A DNA stretch of 64,000 bases. Source: Pelodera strongyloides. Its lineage: Eukaryota > Nematoda > Chromadorea > Rhabditida > Rhabditidae. The position numbers and the translations under genes are program-made. How positions within the stretch are numbered: the first letter of the stretch is position 1; every line of letters begins with the position of its first letter. A model generated the notes under the pieces. The model saw only the letters and a program-made list of their open reading frames with translations. It did not search any database and was not told the origin of the DNA. Below, piece by piece: positions 1-12,427 of the stretch. The stretch spans positions 124,001 to 188,000 of the forward strand of contig JAANDG010000174.1 in NCBI GenBank assembly GCA_036852015.1, read 5' to 3'.

Positions 1-1103
1 TATGCTTCTTATTGTTCTCTAACAACCAGGCTTTCTTGTAACTTATTCGCCCAAACAATTGTTTTAGTTGCTTATTTTATATTCCAACAGTTAGGTCGTT
101 AGGTGTGATTTTTATTTTATTAGTTTTATTAGGTATATGGTTTTGAAATTTTAAGTGAGCATGTAAATACAAGGATTTGTGTATCCTTTTTGAACACGGA
201 CGAACATTTATGGACATATTTTCAGTAAAACTTGTAGTGATTGGTTATTGTTACGATGAGTGAAGTCTGCGATCCGTGTTCATGTTCTAAAGCGGTATGA
301 CATGTGGTTTGTGAAATAAGTACTGTCTTACTGCATCCCTACGATGTACTTTTGTCCCTTCCGGTATAGAGGCGTAGAAACAGGATAGCATTCATACAGA
401 AAGTGTTTCAAAACCACGTGCAATATCGCTTTGAATTCAAATCTATCTCGTGCAAGTCACCCAATATTCCGTGAAAACTCATAATAGTTTTTTTTCGTGT
501 TTATCTGTATACATTGCGTCCGTGTGCTTCTCTGTTTTACTAACAGTTTATTTTGGAAATGATTATTGTGATTCTTTACATTCTTTATTGTGGAAGTTTG
601 CTCCTTCAAGTCAGCGTAGATTAATAATAACGGTTTATTGGTTAACAATCAATACAAAAAAAGAACGTCAACCAAAGGGAACCCTAAGACCCCGCGCTTG
701 AACATATTGTTTGCGGCACTATATCTTTTGGTGACAGTGTGTACAGGTTATTTGGTTGAGAGAGCAAACGTCCAGTATTATACTTTATCAATGCATTTAT
801 TATTTATGGAGTTGATTCATATTATGAATAAATATGTTTATTGCTTATACCGTTTATGTTTTTGAAGGGTGGGTTGGCTTTGTCCGTTAATTTTCTACAG
901 TTAACTTCTACATATCGTTCTTTATTTTTTTACACTTTTACTGGCTTTAGAATACGGGTGTTTTTACTAATGGGATGCAAGGTTGTATCAAAGTGGGGGT
1001 CATTGGAAACCGGCCATTTGTTTATTTTCGCGCAATTTGTACACGTTTGTTTATCAGTTCTGTTTCCAGCTTATCGATTGATTGGAGTTGTTTTGATATT
1101 GAT
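1..1103. other. Upstream region, no gene recognised
   Basis: AT-rich DNA before the MMAB start codon. Only short open frames with no recognisable domain and no splice-compatible partner are present. It should hold the MMAB promoter and 5' UTR, but I cannot place either from sequence alone. Confidence 0.5.
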
Positions 1104-3627
1104 ATGCTTCGAATCACTAAGCAGTGGATCATACCGGCAGTCAGAGTTATGTCAACCTCCTCTACGAAACACACATTCAAGCCAAACAGAGGAACTGGAG
1201 ATTCGGGCAAAAGTTCACTATTTAATAATCAGAGGTATGGTAGTTTTTTGATATAGGATTGGATATTACAGTATACGGGCGTTGAAATTGTTACAAACAT
1301 TTTCGTAATCTGACGTAAAAGTTTGGCGTTGGAGTGTAAGTTCTTCCCATGAATATTTTTAGTTCACTTTCCCTAGATATACTTTCGTACTTCTTGTGAT
1401 ATGACCCGCGATCTACGGTGTTGAATTGTGAGGTTGCACTCTATTTATGCATACCATAGCATAGCGGGTAACGTGGTGCCTACTGTATCTAGTTCTCTGA
1501 TTCGAATTTAAATATTGTACGAGGTATAACTTCGATGTAGTCGTCACGTGTGTGCTGCATAGAATCGAATAATCATATTCGTTCGATCGTATCAGTCTAT
1601 GATTAACTCATATTTTTAGACGTTGGAAAGACGATGACGTGTTCAACTCTTTGGGAACTACAGACGAACTATCCAGCTTTCTCGGGTACGGTATCATTTT
1701 ATTTCCTACCTTATATACAAGTTTATTTTGAGTTACAGTATGCCTTTTAACGTAAAGAGAAGAGGTGCAATTGTAATGGAATAGTTTGTCTGCTGAGAAC
1801 TAGAGTTTAGAAGTATTGTAACTAAAACGGTTTATACATAAGCGATACTTAGAATTACTAATGAGGAGTGGGGCATACTTTTCCAATTCTGTATTCTATC
1901 CTAATTACCCTTCGCTTTTTAGTGTTTGTCGTGAGAAGGCTCGCGCGAATCAGTTGTCGGATGTAGTGGAGACAATTACACGAGTGCAGTGCTGTCTACA
2001 AGATGTCTGTGCCCATATTGCAACTCCGGCTGATAACTCATCGGAGAGGAAGCTGAGTGAGTCAATAGAAAACTTTGCTCAATTATTCAACACCGTAATT
2101 AGTTGCCTTCTTATTGATTCGTGTTAATGTTCGTATTTTAACGGGTAAACATATGTGTTGAGCAGAGTGTTGCACCTGAGGAATCTCTTTTCGCGAACAA
2201 TAATTACCTGTGCTTGCGTAACGGTATTTAGAAGGGCTTTAGAGAATAGTCTATTGATACATACATAGAAACATGCGCAATCAAAAGATATCCTAAGACG
2301 GACGTGCTTCAAAACAGTTCCTATTAACAAGGGTCCAAACTAACACACTTATAAACTACATTAAATCATTTTACTCTAAATATCTCACTACGAAAATTAT
2401 CGTGTTCGTTTCTAGCGCCTCCTGTGTATCTTGCAGTATGCAAAGTACTAGCTGTTTTATATTCATCCATGGTATGGCCTATTATTAATTCTTTTAGTTA
2501 TGTATACAATTGGATTTTTTTGGTTCCTTGTTCTGTATGACATTTCGATAACTTCAGAGCTGACTGAAATTGATGGTGGAATGGTGGATTGGATCCACGC
2601 AGAGATTGACAGATATGGAGATCAAGTGCCACCATTGAGACAGTTCATTCTTTCGGTTGGTTTATCAGTGTGTTTGTTGTCGAGACGGCGCTTGTAGGCC
2701 TGATACATATGAGTAGTTTTGAAGCCTATATTATACAGGTGTTGTTCATCACCTAACATTAGATAATGCGCCACTACGGTGTTACCATTACACTCTTAGA
2801 TGTGGTACTGTATGTTCTCATTTCTTCATTTTCAGGGAGGTGGTGATACGGCAGCCTCTCTACAGTATGCCCGCGCCCTTGCCCGCAAGTCGGAGAGAAG
2901 TGTGATCCCGCTTCTCAGAGATGAACAAGTCGATCCAAAGGCTGTCAAGTTCTTGAATAGGTAATGATTAGGGGATGGTTAGGCTGTAACGAGTTTAGGT
3001 TGAGTTTAGAGTTTAGTTTAGGTTGTAACCAGTTGAGTTTAGGCGCTAGCTGTTATCTCCGTTATCGCGGCTCACTGTACGGCATGTAGGACGTGTTTAA
3101 ACTTCAAAAACCGGAAACTCAAATGAGGGTGAAAAGTTAATAGTAATACAATCTTTATTGGTCGAAATATATGATGGATTATTCATATGTTTCATGCATG
3201 GCTTATGAGCGGTTGCTCGCTTCACTTTTTTAGTTCGAACGGAATGATATATAGTGAGCGTTATTGTCTTGTTAGTTTCACGTTCTCGTTGCTCAAGCGG
3301 TTGTGAAATGATAGAAAGTTAATTCCTTATATTTATTCAAAAGCATATAGCCATATGCCTTACTGTTGGAATTTCCATGGGTGGGAGAAAGTGTCGTGTT
3401 CAGTTGATCCCTCCCTTTCTCTCGCCTTCCACGGGGGGTTCTGGGAGTATAATATAAACCCAGCTTCCTGTATACTGTCTCTAAACTTGCTTCATTCTAG
3501 GCTCAGCGATCTGCTCTTCGTTCTCGGACGTTATTCATGTATGAAAACTGGACACGAAGAGGACACTTACTTGAAACCAAAGGAATTTTTAGATCAGAAA
3601 TGGGTGTCAAAGAAATTGGATAAGTAA
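1104..3627 (+). CDS. MMAB: Cob(I)alamin adenosyltransferase, 6 exons
   Basis: Exons 1104-1234, 1620-1685, 1923-2056, 2558-2655, 2836-2960, 3501-3627; all phases agree and give 226 residues (human MMAB 250). The enzyme transfers the adenosyl group of ATP to cob(I)alamin to make the cofactor of mitochondrial methylmalonyl-CoA mutase. Visible family hallmarks in order: RGTGDSG at residues 29-35 (ATP-binding loop, human TGDKG region), RRWKDDDVFNSLGTTDELSS from residue 44, the helix with QCCLQDV and IATP, PLRQFILSGG, ARALARKSERSVIPL and LSDLLFVLGRYSCMK near the end. The first 20 residues are basic with no acidic residue, as expected of a mitochondrial presequence. The first ATG in frame with exon 1 was chosen. 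Intron 4 starts with the unusual donor GTTGGT. The assignment is firm. Confidence 0.95.
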
Positions 3628-3742
3628 TTCTTATAGAGGCAGTGATATAGTACTGCACATCAGATATTCAATAAGTAATTAATTAAGAATAATTACAGTA
3701 TCTCGGTCTTACTGTACGGTCGGGTACGATTGATTAAAACTG

Positions 3743-3748
3743 AATAAA
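3743..3748 (+). terminator. Poly(A) signal AATAAA of MMAB
   Basis: Canonical hexamer 116 bases after the MMAB stop codon, the first one on this strand. Confidence 0.6.
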
Positions 3749-4071
3749 GGAGACGCTCGTGTGGCGTAAAAGATTCATTATTAATAATATCAGTTTTATC
3801 TGGTTGTCTTGTGAATAAGTAATATTTTGTGTATATCATGAATAGTCTGTAAATAATTAGTTTGGTTACCTTCTGATATAGTAGACGAAAGCTTAGACCA
3901 TATGATTTCGCAGCCCTGTGACATTCTATTTTCCATATTTTGTGTGTATTTTTAGGGTTCTTTAGCTCCATATACGTAGTTTTATTGCAAGTAAAGTAAT
4001 TCATGCATGGTCATTTATTGTTAGTTTTTGTGTGGTCGACTGATCGAAAGATCGTGGTTATGAGTAGATCA

Positions 4072-4252
4072 AGCTACAAACTACAAATGGGCAATTGCAA
4101 TTATCTCCTCGAGGTATTACAGATGGTGGCGCGATATTTGGCGGCAGTTTGGGTAAGTTCATACTACAAACTACTGACAATTGCACCAAGGTAAACTGCA
4201 ATTGTCTCCTCGGGGCGCGACAGATGGGTACCGCGTTATTTGGCGCCACTTT
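4072..4252. repeat. Imperfect tandem duplication, unit about 100 bp
   Basis: CTACAAACTAC, GCAATTxTCTCCTCG, ACAGATGG and ATTTGGCG recur in the same order at about 4072-4150 and 4172-4252, so a unit of roughly 100 bp has been duplicated head to tail. It lies between MMAB and the ZFP36-like gene. No coding potential is seen. Confidence 0.6.
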
Positions 4253-4480
4253 ATTTGCGGCATCCCGCCCTTTTTGGGCCAGTTCAAGCGGAGTTTAGCA
4301 CTAATTTTGAATCATTTTTGTGGCTTGCCTTCTACCTTGACGCTCTTTTTTTCGTTTCTGACTTATTTTTAATGTCTGCTTACATGTATATGTAGTTTAT
4401 GTTTAAGATTCTTGTTTAAACATGTTGTCGTTACAGGCTACAGCCGTACATCCTCTCTTCGACACGTGTGTTATCACAAG

Positions 4481-7047
4481 ATGAACAGCTACTTGGAATT
4501 GAATACGAGTGACGAGTTCTTCATTCCAATGCAGAATGGCGGATTGTCGAATTCACATTTGCAAGTTGGTTTTGATCTTATAGTATTCCTCACAAGTAAG
4601 AATGGGCAGGCATTGGAGGAGACCCCGAGGGGTACTGTATCGTATTCCACATTGTATTGGGAATGGGATAACATGGATAACACTTTTATGACAGTTATTT
4701 ATCCAGTTCTGAGTTCTGACAGTTTCATTATGATCTTTACTTTTAGTGATCATTAAACGTTCCGTCGTATTTCACCCTGCATCATTTTCGCGAATTCATT
4801 GATGTAAAAGGGTGCAGTTTATATTTGTATCTTGTCTGTTATTACGGTACTTCAGCCAATGAACACCTCGATGAGCATGATGCCAGCGGCTACAGTATCG
4901 TCTAGGGCGACAACGTTGTACGACAGGATCCCGTCAAGGCCGTCCTCACAGTTGGACAACAGCCAATTGAGGAGACTCAGAAGGGTACGGTATCGTATTC
5001 CACATCGGGTTAAAACTATTCTGTATGATGATTGCTCGATCATACAGGAATGAGGGCACAACTGCGTCAGATCATCTTATGAAATTGGTGTGAAAATTTC
5101 AACTTATTTTTTGATTCATAGTGGAAATGCACAGAGGACAAGCCGCCTCAACCTAAGTTTTATAAATTTTGGTTGTTTATAAAAATTGTTTATAAAACTT
5201 ACTTTGTCCCATATTTATGTCGACTCTTTCCAGGAGAATTCGTACAGAACAGCACTATGCCCTTCCGTGAATCAGAATACCCCTTGTTTGTATGGTAACA
5301 ACTGCACGTAAGTTAACCTCGCAAATGCTTTTCTTTGGTCATGGGGTTCGATAACCCTTGGAAGCTTGTCTAATTGATTATACTGCTTGGGATGCTTGTT
5401 TAACTACGTGCCCGCTAAGTACTTTACCGGTTGATCTACATGTACCTCTGATTCAACCTATGGATTTCAGAGGCGGTATTCACCAACACACATGGAGTAC
5501 TCCCTATGTGCACGAGCGCTTTGAATCTCTTCTGCTCTCGCGCTCTCTACGAACTCTTTAGCTCCCTGGGGAGGCCAGGGAGGACTCCCTGCGTGTTGGT
5601 GAACATGGCCTCTGTACTCCCTCGCCTTCTCCCATTATTCTCCACTAGCATAATTTCTCTGTTTTGCAGCTTCGCGCACAGTGTGGACGAACTACGTCTA
5701 CCGCAGGTAATTGAATTGATCCCATTCAACCATCTTTTTTGGATTTTCTCGGATTCCGTATCTTTATCTGACTGTGATTATCGCATAGTTTTTCAACTTA
5801 TTGGTCAGCATACTGTAGCTTCTTATTTTAGCTTCGCGCCAGACCTTCGAAGTACAAAACCGAGCTATGCGCCAAGTTTTCGAGAACTGGGTTTTGCAAG
5901 TACGAGAACCGATGCCAGTACATTCACAAACTACAGAACGACAAGATTCGCCAGAAGAGGAGACGATGCGGAATTAGTGATGAACAGGTAACTGGCTATG
6001 GGATGTCACTACCATACCCACCAATTTCACCAAGGTTGGCTGTGGGAGGCGAAACACGCTTATAGAATTGTTCCATACCTCCATATTTTTGCAGAAGGTT
6101 TAGGTTTACTCAACATAATGTAATTGTTTTAGAACGTGCGTCCAGAGAGCTACTGGCGTCCTGTTAAAAGCAGGCCACTCCCAGACTACCAGTTTGGTGG
6201 TGGAATGAACAATATGAACATGTCTCTCCCCGCCTCACAATATCCAGATCCTTCCTCGCAAATCTGGTATAATCAAGGTATGAAAGTGTTGAATAGGCTC
6301 CAGTTGGAGAGTTGTTAACATTTCGGAAATTAAGAATTGTCGAGTGTCTGTCACCAAAAATAGGCAGGATTTTGTAAATCAAATCTGGGTTTCCCGGCGA
6401 GATTTATGCGTTGTAATCCTATGATGTCTCATTATTCCTATTTTTAGACCTTCAATCCAGTCAGGATGTCACTGCGGAACTTTCCAACATGAGTGAAAGC
6501 CTTCTGCTCTACCAAAATTACTTGAACCAAAGGTTTGTTTTAATTGTCTACCTATATTCAAATCCTTGTCCTCTTGGAGGCCACACTGATCTTTTCTGTT
6601 ACGCCCTACAGCTACAGTAATTTAACCATGTTGTCTGTTAGCCCTTAGATAACAGGATAGTTTTTTGATCACTTACATCGAATCATTCAGGGTCTAGTGG
6701 ATAATACCCTAAAACGAGCGATCTTCTTCTGCGCAAAATAATACCATTAATAAATTGAACCTCTTCTTTTTTTCAGTCTGCCCGCCTGTCAAGTCTCTTC
6801 TATGCCTGCCAATTGGTACAACCCAGATGTGCTTGGCAACCCCATTCCCCACACGAATGACGCGATGCCTTCGATCATGACACCGGCCATGATGGCGTCT
6901 ATGCTGCCCACCTCGACAACATCGATCGAGAACTCGCACAATTTCGCGCAGCCAACTTCACAACAACCAGCTCGTCGGTCAGTATTTCCAACCATTGGAA
7001 GGGACCTTCAGAAATTCTTCCAGCAGCCACCAACTCTAGACTTCTAG
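4481..7047 (+). CDS. ZFP36-like: Tandem CCCH zinc-finger protein, ZFP36/tristetraprolin family
   Basis: Exons 4481-4564, 4856-4984, 5234-5307, 5670-5706, 5832-5987, 6133-6277, 6448-6532, 6777-7047 give 326 residues in consistent phase. Members bind AU-rich elements in mRNA 3' UTRs and recruit the CCR4-NOT deadenylase. Finger 1 is C80-x8-C89-x5-C95-x3-H99 with lead-in YRTALC; finger 2 is C121-x8-C130-x5-C136-x3-H140 with lead-in KYKTELC. The linker is 21 residues, against 18 in vertebrate TTP. The C-terminal tail is rich in N, M, S, Q and P; ARRSVFPTIGRD could be a degenerate NOT1-binding segment (inference). An optional extra exon 5122-5187 would keep the frame (348 residues), but it needs a 46-base intron and a weak donor. 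The frame stays open upstream of the chosen ATG to an acceptor at 4437-4438, so an earlier coding exon is possible. Confidence 0.9.
4614..5010. repeat. Duplicated splice-donor segment (4614-4652 and 4968-5010)
   Basis: A stretch of about 40 bases at the 3' end of ZFP36-like exon 2, crossing its donor (GAGGAGACTCAGAAGG then GTACGG), has a close copy in intron 1 (GAGGAGACCCCGAGGG then GTACTG). Both continue with TATCGTATTCCACAT. The upstream copy keeps a usable GT in the matching place. Confidence 0.6.
5466..5628. mobile_element. Foldback (MITE-like) element in ZFP36-like intron
   Basis: Two inverted arms of about 45 bases, both containing GTGTTGGTGAA in opposite orientation followed by diverged GGCCTCTG-type sequence, with AGGGAGxACTCC on the loop side. 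The loop is about 70 bases. The arms are roughly 75-80% identical by eye. No clear target duplication was found. It lies in the intron between the exons for the two halves of finger 1. Confidence 0.55.
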
Positions 7048-7431
7048 ATGTAGTTTTGTAATCTTATCCAGAGGTTCATAAGGGTTTATTCTAAGTTTGA
7101 CATACATTTATAGCTGCTTTACAATTGTTGAGTGATACGTCTTTGTATGATATTTTTTTCATACATTCCCATCAACCTTGAATTAATCGAAAATTATCCG
7201 GAACTTTCGTAGTCTCAGGCTTCCTAGATCTCACTAACATCATTTTTTTCGTGTAGTGAACGCTTAGCGTTACGTAAGGAGAGGTCCTTTTGTGCACCGT
7301 CCGTCCGTGGAGTAATTAATAATAGGCTAACACTTTTTATCAACTAATAATAAGAAGTGTACTTACCATAAAACCTCACCCCCAGCATTATGTGTTGTAT
7401 ATACCATGTATATTGTAAAGATTATTTTGAA

Positions 7432-7440
7432 TTATTTATT
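7432..7440 (+). promoter_or_regulatory. AU-rich nonamer in ZFP36-like 3' UTR
   Basis: TTATTTATT (UUAUUUAUU in RNA) is the preferred binding site of tristetraprolin-type fingers. It sits 15 bases before the poly(A) hexamer of the transcript for such a protein, as expected of negative autoregulation (inference). Confidence 0.6.
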
Positions 7441-7454
7441 TCCATCTAAACTTG

Positions 7455-7460
7455 AATAAA
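7455..7460 (+). terminator. Poly(A) signal AATAAA of ZFP36-like gene
   Basis: Canonical hexamer 408 bases after the stop codon and directly after the AU-rich nonamer. Confidence 0.6.
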
Positions 7461-8975
7461 AATGGATGGTTATTTTTGTCTAGTTTTTTTTGTTGGGGTT
7501 TAATGTTACGCGAACTGGTCTTGAAGCCTGAATTCACTGTGGTGTTGTCTTGGCGAAATATAGTTTTAGGCAACAGCAACATATTAAGACATTTGTGGCG
7601 ACCCGCCGTGTATTTATTCACGCGCGCTGATTTTCCTTGGAATGGTCTCCGAGGGGCATATTATTAAAAGTCTCCGAGGGGCATTTTATTATTGTCTTTT
7701 ATTAAAAGTACCCAGCACATGTATTTTCATTAATCGAAGGTTCATACATATCTATCTATTTCAAAACCCTGAAACTTTATAACACACATTTTATCGTGGA
7801 AAAGACATGGTAAGCGGGTATTTGGGTATTCTCATGATCGTACATAGGAAGCGGACTCATACATAGGGCGCATTCTTCAATAATTACTTCATTGTTCAGT
7901 ATTCAAAAATACTTTTATAAAAAACAAGAACAACATACTGACAAATAGAAGTAGAAGGAAAAAACGGAAACATTCATAGTGAAGCATACTTAGCGTCTAC
8001 TTATACATTTCGCTATTATACAGATTCAATAACATACGCCTAACTTACAATACATTAATATTAATTACATTTCCGTACAATTAGAATGCTTGATTATGTG
8101 CTATTTTTATCAATAAACAACTATTATTGGGGCTTTTTCCATATCAAACTTGACGACGTTGGTCTATTCAACAACTACGGTAGATAAATGCCTATTTTGT
8201 TGCCTTATTTAGTCGGCTACTGTTGATAATGCTAACTATTTTAAAATTTGAAAGATTTTTCCACCAATTATTCTAGGTATAACCATAAAAAAATGTAGTT
8301 TTTATAGAAGTTTTTTTTTCAATTTTTTATTATTTTAATAAAAATTGGAAAAATTTATCTCGTAGTTTTTCAAAAATCTGCTAATGCTATTATTTATCGT
8401 ATTCTCCTATCACCTATACACGTAAACTATGAGAACTTTCAAGTATACTAGTCTTTATATTAATCTTAACCACTCCTGAGAGTCCTGAGGGCACATTCCC
8501 GGCAACGTTGTTGGATAATTTATAGTTTTAGTATTGTGGGCTCCTCAGCAGGCGAGAGTCCCGTCAACAGGCCTCAAAGACGTTTTTTTTACTATGACAC
8601 TGAAAATAGTATGAATTATCAAAAATGGAAGGCTTCTGGAATTCTAGATGTTGCATACTTATTTGCGCTGTCTCTCTTTTTCCATCTTTCTAAAATAAGA
8701 CAGAACTTGAAATCTTTCAACGTAGTTGCGTTTTTATAACTCTTTACTTCGCTCTATGATTTTCGTAAGGGTAACCAGACGGGAGATAACGTTTTCAATG
8801 TGATATATTGATTTGTGTGTACTTAATTTAATGTTGCAATTTTTTAAGGTATTTTTACCTTGCCTGCGGCAGCCAAAAATTTCGAAACCTTTCTATGTAA
8901 AGTTGCCAAATCGTGAATTCCTTCTCTCTAACCGGGTTTGCTTCCCGGACAATGCACCTGAAAAGAAATTTGCTA

Positions 8976-9338
8976 TCAGGCTGTGTCTGCCGACGAGCAG
9001 TGCGGTAGGTAGAGCTGTGTAGCGCTGTCACTAAAAAAAATGGATGTTTTTATATTTTCATAACGCTGCACACTTTGCGGCACAAAATCGGATGGCCTCG
9101 TGGAGTACACCACCCGCGGCCGGCACTTGTGTTGTACCACAGGATGTATGCCCACGGTCCGGAGCGTGCTGCCGTCGTCCCCCTTCAGCAGCAGGCATGT
9201 TTCTGATCGTTGCGTCATGGCCATCAGCGTTTCTTCGTAAAAACGGCAAGTCGTTGCCGTTGCTGTTGTGGCACACCTTTCCGTTGCAGCCGTTAGGACG
9301 GCGGTGTCCGTACAGGCTGTGATGAACGCGGAAATCAC
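8976..9338 (-). other. Open reading frame in palindrome left arm, possible secreted Cys-containing exon
   Basis: A frame of about 120 codons kept almost intact in both arms (mirror copy at 11150-11445 on the + strand). It begins with a hydrophobic run (LFLLVISAFITAC) that resembles a signal peptide, preceded by a pyrimidine-rich TTTTTTAG acceptor-like site. Three further cysteines follow at regular distance. I do not recognise a family. The copies differ after the fourth cysteine because of small indels. Confidence 0.3.
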
Positions 9339-9898
9339 GAGAAGAAAAAGACCTAAAAAACCTCTTTATTGAATGCGCTCAATTACTGTGTTTTACACAT
9401 TAATATTGTATATACAGCTTAATATTAAATACACCATGCCCAGCCGAAAACTGCATAACTGAGGTCTTTGTCATTCTCGCTTCGTTTGAATAAAGGATGT
9501 TCAGAATATGCAGAATATGCGAAGCTGAGGTATGAGTACCTGTAATAGATTTACTGTACAAACAATTGTTATCTATATTTAAAATCAACATGCGAAGAAT
9601 AATAATTTACAAACGATGTGCAAAATGCTATTTTCAAATTGAACAGTTCACTAACAATTCACTTCGTCCGGATAAACGTCGTAGGTTCTAGGGCGAACTA
9701 CCTATACTTGTATGTGTTACTTGTAAACTATATGAACACAGATGAAAATGTAGAGTCATAAATAATAAGGATCACGTATTAGTACCTTGAATTGATATTC
9801 AAGATAATGGCAATGCCCTGCTAAATCATGACTAAATGATGATGATATTGAACTTTTGGTTTGAGAATTTCAGGGTACAGTACATGAAAATAAACTTA

Positions 9899-10620
9899 CA
9901 CTTTTCGCTCCTACAGTAGTCCTTCGCTAGGCAGAGCAAGCAGCTTCCATTGGAGACTTATCAGAATATGCAGTAAATATATTTGTATGATTGACCGTGA
10001 CTCTGGGGCGTGCCCATTACAACACCCGAGGAACCAGTTAACACACGCTACCATATACCATAGATGCAATACGACCATTTGTACCCTTGTTCATGCCATG
10101 GGCACCATTTTCAAACCCAAGGGGAATGGCGCAGTGTGGGAAACTGGTTCTGGGAATAAAATAAACCTCGCTCTGGCTAATTAACTCAATATGGAATTTG
10201 CAGTTTCAAGCAAAAAGCCGGCCAGTTTTTAAACGAATCGAGTGCGCCAGCATTCTTATGCAGCTTATGCAAATGACCTTAAATTAGAACAAAAAAACGA
10301 GCTACATTTGAGCAACTTTGAACAAATTTACTCAAATTTGTTTCGTTTGCATCAAAAGTATGGAAATGAAGCTGTCCACCATACGTTAGTTCAAAAGCTG
10401 GAGTCAAGCTTATTTTTGTCAATTTAATTTTGAGGTTCACTTCTTTAGGAAGAGATACGGGTGCTCACATGTGTAATCCTTACATTAAACACTTAGTTAG
10501 TAGTCATTCTACTTTACTCCACCATAATGTACAGTTTTATTCGGGACCACCCACGTAGTTTAAATAATGTGAATTGTGCAATAAAATACATAAAGATGGG
10601 ACCGGTACAGTAAATAGGAT
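9899..10620. other. Loop of the palindrome, no gene recognised
   Basis: Single-copy sequence between the arms, AT-rich. Two short open frames (9987-10184 and 10242-10427) have no recognisable motif. Confidence 0.5.
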
Positions 10621-12059
10621 AAGTTTATTTTCATGTACTGTACCCTGAAATTCTCAAACCAAAAGTTCAATATCATCATCATTTAGTCATCAGGGCATTG
10701 CCATTATCTTGAATATCAATTCAAGGTACTAATACGTGATCCTTATTATTTATGACTCTACATTTTCATCTGTGTTCATATAGTTTACAAGTAACACATA
10801 CAAGTATAGGTAGTTCGCCCTAGAACCTACGACGTTTATCCGGACGAAGTGAATTGTTAGTGAACTGTTCAATTTGAAAATAGCATTTTGCACATCGTTT
10901 GATTCTTCGCATGTTGATTTTAAATATAGATAACAATTGTTTGTACAGTAAATCTATTACAGGTACTCATACCTCAGCTTCGCATATTCTGCATATTCTG
11001 AACATCCTTTATTCAAACGAAGCGAGAATGACAAAGACCTCAGTTATGCAGTTTTCGGCTGGGCATCGTGTATTTAATATTAAGCTGTATATACAATATT
11101 AATGTGTAAAACACAGTAATTGAGCGCATTCAATAAAGAGGTTTTTTAGGTCTTTTTCTTCTCGTGATTTCCGCGTTCATCACAGCCTGTACGGACACCG
11201 CCGTCCCAACGGCTGCAACGGAAAGGTGTGCCACAACAGCAACGGCAACGACTTGCCGTTTTTACGAAGAAACGCTGATGGCCATGACGCAACGATCAGA
11301 AACATGCCTGCTGCTGAAGAGGGACGACGGCAGCACGCTCCGGACCGTGGGCATACATCCTGTGGTACAACGCAAGTGCCGGCCCGCGGGTGGTGTACTC
11401 CACGAGGCCATCCGATTTTGTGCCGCAAAATGTGCAGCGTTATGAAAATATAAAAACATCAATTTTTTTAGTGACATTACTACACAGCTCTACCTACCGC
11501 ACTGCTCGTCGGCAGACACATCCTGATAGCAAATTTCTTTTCAGGTGCATTGTCCGGGAAGCAAACCCGGTTAGAGAGAAGGAATTCACGATTTTGGCAA
11601 CTTTACATAGAAAGGTTTCGAAATTTTTGGCTGCCGCAGGCAAGGTAAAAATACCTAAAAAAATTGCAACATCAAATTAAGTACACACAAATCAATATAT
11701 CACATTGAAAACGTTATCTCCCGTCTGGTTACCCTTACGAAAATCATAGAGCGAGTGAGCGACGTAAAGAGTTATAAAAACGCAACTACGTTGAAAGATT
11801 TCAAGTTCTGTCTTCTTTTAGAAAGATGGAAAAAGAGGGACAGCGCAAATAAGTTAATAAGTATGCAACATCTAGAATTCCAGAAGCCTTCCATTTTTGA
11901 TAATACATACTATTTTCAGTGTCATAGTAAAAAAAACGTCTTTGAGGCCTGTTGACGGGACTCTCGCCTGCTGAGGAGCCCACAATACTAAAACTAGAAA
12001 CTATCCAACAACGTTGCCGGGAATGTGCCCTCAGGACTCTCAGGAGTGGTTAAGATTAA

Positions 12060-12152
12060 AGCGAAATGCTAGCCCCTTTGGAAAATTTGCATATGATAAG
12101 CAAATCCTATGTATCCTATGCTAATTTTGCGCGATCAGGCCGGCATTTCGCT
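12060..12152. mobile_element. 93 bp MITE with TTAA target duplication
   Basis: Terminal inverted repeat AGCGAAATGC (10 of 10 bases, more with mismatches), flanked on both sides by TTAA (12056-12059 and 12153-12156). The left arm of the palindrome (about 8455-8470, inverted) keeps the empty site with a single TTAA, which proves insertion. TTAA targets are typical of piggyBac-type transposition. No coding capacity, so it is non-autonomous. Confidence 0.85.
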
Positions 12153-12427
12153 TTAATATAAAGACTAGTATACTTGAAAGTTCTCATAGTTTACGTGGAT
12201 AGGTGATAGGAGAATACAATAAATAATAGCATTAGCAGATTTTTGAAAAACCACGAGATAAATTTTTCCAATTTTTATTAAAATAATAAAAAGTAGAAAA
12301 AAACTTCTATAAAAAAACTACATTTTTTTATGGTTATACCTAGAATAATTGGTGGAAAAATCTTTCAAATTTTAAAATAGTTAGCATTACCAAAAGTAGG
12401 CCAACAAAATAGGCATATATCTACCGT

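Noticed and set aside
5122..5187. Extra exon in the ZFP36-like gene
   Set aside because: In frame and with an acceptor, but it needs a weak GTTTAT donor and a 46-base intron; kept only as an option.
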